DNA from: Arenicellales bacterium
GTDB lineage: Bacteria; Pseudomonadota; Gammaproteobacteria; BMS3Bbin11
Direction of reading: 5' to 3'
Assembly: GCA_029287855.1 (NCBI GenBank)
Contig: JARFQI010000072.1
Location: 1 to 39,951, forward strand
DNA: 39,951 bases
Numbering within the stretch: position 1 is the stretch's first letter; each line of letters starts with the position of its first letter. Below the pieces are notes generated by a model, which was not told the origin of the DNA, did no database searches, and saw only the letters and a list, made by a program, of their open reading frames with translations. Position numbers and translations under genes: made by a program. Shown here in pieces: positions 35,639-39,951 of the stretch.

Positions 35639-36199
35639 TCAGTGTTTCAGCAGTACCGCACTGGCGTCATCTTCAAACATATCTGGCAATTCATGGGCGA
35701 CACCTTTGTGGCAATCAATGCAGGTTTCACCGTTGGCAAAGCCCTTAACATGGTTGTCTACAGCGCGGCGGCCCTGTGATGGATAATCCATGTCGTCATA
35801 GTTGTGGCAGTTGCGACACTCACGCGAATCATTCTCCTTCATGCGGACCCACTCATGACGCGCCAGTTCGAGGCGCTTGGCTTCGAATTTTTCACGTGTA
35901 TCAATGGTACCCAGCGCCTTGTGATAAAGTTCATTAGAGGCCTGGATTTTACGCCTGATCTTGTAAATCCACTCCCTTGGTACATGGCAATCCGGGCATG
36001 TTGCACGGACCCCCGTCCGGTTTGCATAGTGAATAGTATCCTTGTATTCAACATAGACGTTATCGCGCATTTCGTGGCAGGAAATACAAAATTGTTCTGT
36101 ATTGGTTAATTCCAGGGTCCAGTTAAAAGCACCCCAGAATATGACGCCGATGATAAAACCAATGATCAGCACCGAAAGTGAAATTTTCTTTTTAGACAT
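35639..36199 (-). CDS. napC: Tetraheme cytochrome c NapC (NapC/NirT family)
   Basis: Membrane-anchored quinol dehydrogenase that passes electrons from quinol to NapB/NapA in the periplasm. 186 aa. One N-terminal membrane helix (about 6-26) is followed by four CxxCH heme sites: CISCH, CPDCH, CRNCH and CIDCH. The ATG at 36199 has GGGAG eight bases upstream. It is last in the nap operon, 42 bp after napB, and is followed by the terminator. Confidence 0.95.
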   Translation of the reverse strand: MSKKKISLSVLIIGFIIGVIFWGAFNWTLELTNTEQFCISCHEMRDNVYVEYKDTIHYANRTGVRATCPDCHVPREWIYKIRRKIQASNELYHKALGTIDTREKFEAKRLELARHEWVRMKENDSRECRNCHNYDDMDYPSQGRRAVDNHVKGFANGETCIDCHKGVAHELPDMFEDDASAVLLKH

Positions 36200-36241
36200 G
36201 CTGTCTCTCCCAATAATTTAGCTGCAGGAATTGCTTAATGA

Positions 36242-36688
36242 TCAATGACGCATCGCTTCCACTGGCTCGAAATCATTGGCGATCAATTCTTTAGCCTTGA
36301 CTTGCGGTACATGACACTGGCTGCAGAAATAGCGGCGTGGGGCTACGTTTGACATAATAGCTCCATCGCGGCTTTCGAAGTGTGTCTGGCTAATCTTGGT
36401 AGCACCACGAGCCTTGTAGTTGGTCCAGCTGTGGCAACTCAGGCACTTGTTATGTTTGATCGTGACACGGTAGCCATCAATCTTATGCGGTATAAGGGGC
36501 GGCTGCTGAAGATAGTCCCGCGCGATCGGTGCTTCATCCTTCTGGTACTGTTTAAGCGTCGGTGCGACAGAATTTTCTTCAAGTGAAAGATCTCCTCGCA
36601 ATGATTGTACATGCTCAGCGAAGGCATAAGGGTTGAGCCCGAACATCCCGGCAGTAATTACCATACTCATTAAAAATATTTTCTTCAT
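36242..36688 (-). CDS. napB: Diheme cytochrome c NapB, nitrate reductase small subunit
   Basis: Periplasmic electron-transfer subunit that docks with NapA. 148 aa. A Sec signal peptide (to about residue 24, AFA-EH) is followed by two heme sites, CLSCH and CSQCH, and the conserved SQTHFESRDG and YFCSQCHVPQ segments. The ATG overlaps the napH stop in ATGA, so the two are translationally coupled. Position between napH and napC is the usual one. Confidence 0.96.
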   Translation of the reverse strand: MKKIFLMSMVITAGMFGLNPYAFAEHVQSLRGDLSLEENSVAPTLKQYQKDEAPIARDYLQQPPLIPHKIDGYRVTIKHNKCLSCHSWTNYKARGATKISQTHFESRDGAIMSNVAPRRYFCSQCHVPQVKAKELIANDFEPVEAMRH

Positions 36689-37587
36689 GACAGAACCTCA
36701 TGCTTGTTGGCGACACTCGTGGTTTTGGTATTGTTAAATCTAAAATCAAATTGAAAAACGTTTTCTGAGCAGACGTCGATACAACGGCCGCAGTTAGTAC
36801 ATTGACTGAACAGGATTACTGGCCCTGTTCCTGTTGGTATTTCCTTTAAAGCTGGTTTAATGACCTGATGCTCAGGACATACGACAAAGCAGTCCATGCA
36901 GTCGTTGCAATTTTCGCGGTGGGCCGCTGACACACGTAACAGGCTGGTATGTCCGAGCAGACTGTAGAAGGCGCCAACCGGGCAAAGGCTGCCGCACCAC
37001 GCGCGTTTACTAACAAGAAGGTCGAGTAAAAATATTGCCAGAACAATTCCCCACGCCATCCCCATGCCAAAGATGAGTCCGCGAAACACCATAGATACCG
37101 GGTTCACCAGTTCCCAGGCGATTGTTCCGCTCATCAAGGCCAGCAGCAAGGTGACACCAAGCAGCCAGAAACGCGAATTTTTTGAAAACGTTGCACCACC
37201 TTTCAAACTTAACTTATTTCTCAACCAGGCGGCCGCATCGGTAATGATGTTGATCGGGCAAAGCCATGAACAGTAGGTTCTGCCGCCAACCAATAAATAG
37301 AATACAGTGATAATTACGGCACCGGTAATTGCAGTCTGGATGGGCCTTTGTCCGGCCAGAACTGATTGAATGAGGACATAGGGGTCTGTTAGAGGCAGGA
37401 CATCAAGCGTCAGGCTGGAAGCTAGATTCCCTTTGATGATCCATATACCGGCCAATGGACCCAGCAGGAACAGGCCTAAAATGCCAAGCTGAGAAATTCT
37501 TCTCAAAATCAGCCATTTATGTGCTGCTATCCAACCCTTGGCAGCAATGGCGTCAGTGCCGGGTTGTACGGCTTTAGAATTAGCCAT
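36685..37587 (-). CDS. napH: Quinol dehydrogenase membrane component NapH
   Basis: Polytopic inner-membrane iron-sulfur protein that, with NapG, feeds electrons from menaquinol or ubiquinol to the periplasmic nitrate reductase. 300 aa. There are about four membrane segments, the two cytoplasmic Cys motifs CSWLCP and CGSLCP, and two C-terminal 4Fe-4S clusters (CNDCMDCFVVCP and CTNCGRCIDVC). Its ATG shares a base with the napG stop (TAATG) and its stop overlaps napB. Confidence 0.95.
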   Translation of the reverse strand: MANSKAVQPGTDAIAAKGWIAAHKWLILRRISQLGILGLFLLGPLAGIWIIKGNLASSLTLDVLPLTDPYVLIQSVLAGQRPIQTAITGAVIITVFYLLVGGRTYCSWLCPINIITDAAAWLRNKLSLKGGATFSKNSRFWLLGVTLLLALMSGTIAWELVNPVSMVFRGLIFGMGMAWGIVLAIFLLDLLVSKRAWCGSLCPVGAFYSLLGHTSLLRVSAAHRENCNDCMDCFVVCPEHQVIKPALKEIPTGTGPVILFSQCTNCGRCIDVCSENVFQFDFRFNNTKTTSVANKHEVLS

Positions 37588-38435
37588 TACATACCCTCCT
37601 TAAGGCCGTTAAGGGTATCGAGCGGATTATCCGAAAACGGTACATCATTACCTTCGCCAGGAATTAGACCTTCTCCTTCGTAGTCGTAACGACTTCCTGA
37701 AGGCAGGTTGTATTCATGCTTATCTTCGGTATCAATCAAAGAACCGCCAGCCTTCTCTTTTTCTTCCCAGCCGAGACGATAGTGCCCCTGCATTTGTCCT
37801 TTTGCGAGACTCAGAGGCATAACCTTGATCGCTGCCTGTTCGAGAATACAGGCCTGCTCACATTTTCCGCATCCGGTGCATGCATCAGAGTGTACGATCG
37901 GAATGAACAGGGCATGTTTGCCGCTGCGAGCGTTATGTCGATAATCCAGGTCAATGGCCTTGCCACGGATCGGGCAGATATTAAAGCAGACCTCACAGCG
38001 AAGCCCCTGGAAAGCGATACAGGCTTCCTGGTCAATAACAACGGCGAGACCCATGCGAGCATCGTCAATTTTTTCCAGACCGTGGTCAAGCGCTCCGGTA
38101 GGGCAGGCTTTGATGCAAGGTATGTCCTGACACATTTCGCAAGGAATATTGCGTGCTGTGAAATAGGGTGTGCCGAGAGCCACATCATCACCCGCTGCAG
38201 CCAGGCTTAGTGTCTCATACGGACAGTCTATGACACATAAACCGCAACGAATGCAGGCGCCAAGAAAACTATCCTCGTCAATAGCTCCTGGCGGTCGTAT
38301 GGCATCAGCGGGCAAGGCTCGAGACTGACGGGTATAGAAGCCCATCATCAACGCAGCCACACCGACACCCGCTGCTGTCCTGGCGGTTTCGGTGAGGAAC
38401 TTTCTGCGTTTACCGGAGAACTTCATTGTTGACAT
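37587..38435 (-). CDS. napG: Ferredoxin-type protein NapG
   Basis: Periplasmic or membrane-facing iron-sulfur protein that partners with NapH. 282 aa. A Tat signal peptide starts KRRKFLTETARTAAGVG. Four 4Fe-4S-type Cys clusters are visible, starting with CIRCGLCVIDCP, then CEMCQDIPCIKACP, CEVCFNICP, and CTGCGKCEQAC. The stop overlaps napH by one base. It starts 41 bp after the napA stop. Confidence 0.95.
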   Translation of the reverse strand: MSTMKFSGKRRKFLTETARTAAGVGVAALMMGFYTRQSRALPADAIRPPGAIDEDSFLGACIRCGLCVIDCPYETLSLAAAGDDVALGTPYFTARNIPCEMCQDIPCIKACPTGALDHGLEKIDDARMGLAVVIDQEACIAFQGLRCEVCFNICPIRGKAIDLDYRHNARSGKHALFIPIVHSDACTGCGKCEQACILEQAAIKVMPLSLAKGQMQGHYRLGWEEKEKAGGSLIDTEDKHEYNLPSGSRYDYEGEGLIPGEGNDVPFSDNPLDTLNGLKEGM

Positions 38436-38476
38436 CTCACCAGAGTAGACATTGCCCGATTTCGCTTAGCCTGCAG

Positions 38477-39951
38477 TTACACGCTAACTATTTTGACAGC
38501 ACACTTCTTGAAATCCGTTTCCTTGGAAAGCGGATCAGTAGCGTCAAGCGTCAGTTTGTTAATCAGGCGGCTGGCATCGAACCATGGAACATAAATCAGC
38601 CCCACAGGCACTTTGTTACGTCCGCGCGTTTCAATGCGTGCGCTAATTTCACCTCGACGGCTAACTGCCTTCACTTCCATGCCACGCTTAAGACCACGCT
38701 TCTTTGCATCTTCAGGATGCATAAAGATGACAGCATCCGGGAAAGCGCGGTACAGCTCAGGTACACGTCTGGTCATTGAACCGGAGTGCCAGTGTTCAAG
38801 TACGCGTCCTGTACACAGCCACAGATCGTATTCTTTGTCCGGGCTTTCTGCAGGTGGTTCGTAAGGTGCTGTAATGATGTTGGCGCGGCCATCCGGTTTA
38901 CCATAGAATTTCACGCCCTCACCGGCTTTGACATAGGGGTCATAGCCTTCGCGATAACGCCACAGTGTTTCCTTGCCATTAATGACAGGCCAGCGCAGAC
39001 CGCGTGCATTGTGATACGACTCGTATTCCGCCAGTTCGTGTCCGACCTTTGGACCTTCATGCTGGAAACGGCGATATTCTTCAAACAGCCCTTTCTGCAG
39101 GTAGTATCCGAAGTATTCCATTTCATCGTTGTCGTAAACATTGTCACGGTTATCTGTGACCTGCTGTTTGGGAAATTTGTCGACCTGGCCATTGGCGTAG
39201 AGCACGTCGTACAGAGTCTTGCCACGATACTCCGGCATACTGTTGATCAGTTCTTCCGGCCAGACGTCTTCAACCTTGAAATACTTGGAAAATTCGACCA
39301 CTTGCCAGACATCAGAGCGTGCTTCACCTGGTGCCTTGATCTGTTGACGCCAGAACTGGGTACGCCGCTCGGCGTTACCGTAGGCGCCTTCTTTTTCAAT
39401 CCACATGGCGGTCGGCAGGATCAGGTCAGCAGCCTGTGCAGAGACCGTCGGGTAGGGATCAGAAACAACGACAAACGCTTCAGGGTTGCGCCAGCCAGGA
39501 TAGGTCTCTTCATTCATATTCGGCGCAGCCTGCATATTGTTATTACACTGCACCCAGTAGCAATTCAGCTTGCCGTCTTTCAGCATGCGGCTTTGTAACA
39601 CCGCGTGATAGCCTTTCTTGCCAGGTATTGTGCCTTCAGGTAGTTTCCAGATCTTCTCAGCCAGGTCACGATGAGGTTTTTTCATGATCACATAATCAGC
39701 TGGCAGGCGGTGGGCAAAGGTGCCGACCTCACGTGCTGTACCACAGGCGGATGGCTGGCCTGTCAGAGAGAACGGGCTATTGCCAGGCTCAGAGATTTTG
39801 CCCATCAGCAGGTGGACATTGTACATCAGGCCATTTACCCAGACGCCACGTGTGTGCTGGTTGAAGCCCATGGTCCAGAAGGATGAAACCTTAATGTTCG
39901 GATCGGCATAAAGCTTGGCCAGTCGTTCAAGCTGTTCAGCTGCTGTCTCTT
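38477..39951 (-). CDS. napA: Periplasmic nitrate reductase catalytic subunit NapA (C-terminal part, cut by window)
   Basis: Molybdopterin (bis-MGD) enzyme that reduces nitrate to nitrite in the periplasm. About 490 C-terminal residues are visible; the frame is open through the window edge at 39951, so the 4Fe-4S and Tat regions lie outside. Seen here are [37 protein letters not shown], the [20 protein letters not shown] segment, and the C-terminal [19 protein letters not shown], all NapA hallmarks. It is the most upstream nap gene visible, in the order napA-G-H-B-C. Any napD, napE or napF would lie beyond the edge. Confidence 0.96.
   Translation of the reverse strand, partial: ETAAEQLERLAKLYADPNIKVSSFWTMGFNQHTRGVWVNGLMYNVHLLMGKISEPGNSPFSLTGQPSACGTAREVGTFAHRLPADYVIMKKPHRDLAEKIWKLPEGTIPGKKGYHAVLQSRMLKDGKLNCYWVQCNNNMQAAPNMNEETYPGWRNPEAFVVVSDPYPTVSAQAADLILPTAMWIEKEGAYGNAERRTQFWRQQIKAPGEARSDVWQVVEFSKYFKVEDVWPEELINSMPEYRGKTLYDVLYANGQVDKFPKQQVTDNRDNVYDNDEMEYFGYYLQKGLFEEYRRFQHEGPKVGHELAEYESYHNARGLRWPVINGKETLWRYREGYDPYVKAGEGVKFYGKPDGRANIITAPYEPPAESPDKEYDLWLCTGRVLEHWHSGSMTRRVPELYRAFPDAVIFMHPEDAKKRGLKRGMEVKAVSRRGEISARIETRGRNKVPVGLIYVPWFDASRLINKLTLDATDPLSKETDFKKCAVKIVSV

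Noticed and set aside
38786-39598. 270-codon plus-strand open frame opposite napA
   Set aside because: It is the antisense shadow of the conserved napA coding sequence and shows no recognisable domain.
38477-39871. napA as a truncated gene starting at ATG 39871
   Set aside because: The frame stays open to the window edge and the upstream residues (VSSFWTM) match NapA, so the shortening is only an edge effect.

Overview
The window looks like a chromosomal segment of a free-living or facultatively symbiotic gammaproteobacterium that spans the replication-origin neighbourhood. The main evidence is the divergent arrangement dnaA-dnaN-gyrB (minus strand) against rpmH-rnpA-yidD-yidC-mnmE (plus strand). 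Outer-membrane and LPS genes (mlaA, waaF, an LPS-kinase-like gene) show a Gram-negative envelope. A periplasmic nitrate reductase operon (napAGHBC) indicates nitrate respiration or redox balancing. Nearly all genes are ordinary chromosomal genes. I see no tRNA, rRNA, CRISPR array, prophage or intact insertion sequence.

Layout. 1-504: repeat-rich non-coding DNA (heptamer tandem repeat, REP-like double hairpin, long structured repeat). 505-1398: prmB. 1449-3598: a two-domain RCK potassium channel with a small DUF6394-like membrane protein upstream. 3918-6164: three plus-strand genes, namely a DUF5362-like membrane protein, a nucleotidyltransferase-fold protein and an unrecognised membrane protein. 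6221-13019: a long minus-strand run, moxR, DUF58, tgpA-like transglutaminase, thiD, thiE, hemL (in transcription order). 13182-15732: mlaA, pip, apaH on the plus strand.

15858-25295: the origin block. gyrB, dnaN and dnaA are on the minus strand. The recF gene normally found between dnaN and gyrB is absent. In its place is a 301-bp gap carrying a perfect 16-bp parS (ParB-binding) palindrome 6 bp from the dnaN stop, a perfect 13-bp inverted repeat, and an imperfect palindrome that is also found on the other side of gyrB. The dnaA-rpmH gap has a perfect DnaA box, an AT-rich palindrome and the rpmH promoter, and is the best oriC candidate. mnmE is not followed by mnmG-rsmG-parAB, which often follow it in gammaproteobacteria. 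Instead there is a 480-bp AT-rich gap.

25777-31671: LPS and nitrogen genes on the minus strand (glnE, ilvE, zinc-finger protein, waaF, LPS-kinase-like, in transcription order). 31799-32967: an exported alpha/beta hydrolase and a DksA/TraR-type zinc-finger protein (plus). 33016-35428: an apparent three-gene operon encoding a Tat-type signal nitrilase-family hydrolase, a SAM methyltransferase and a PNPOx-fold protein. 35582-39951: the nap operon with a clear terminator at its end. napA is cut by the window edge.

Most notable: the parS site in the gap left by recF, and the unassigned nitrilase/methyltransferase/PNPOx-like cluster. I found no strong candidate for an entirely new biological system. 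The rest reads as conserved housekeeping DNA with a few unassigned small genes.
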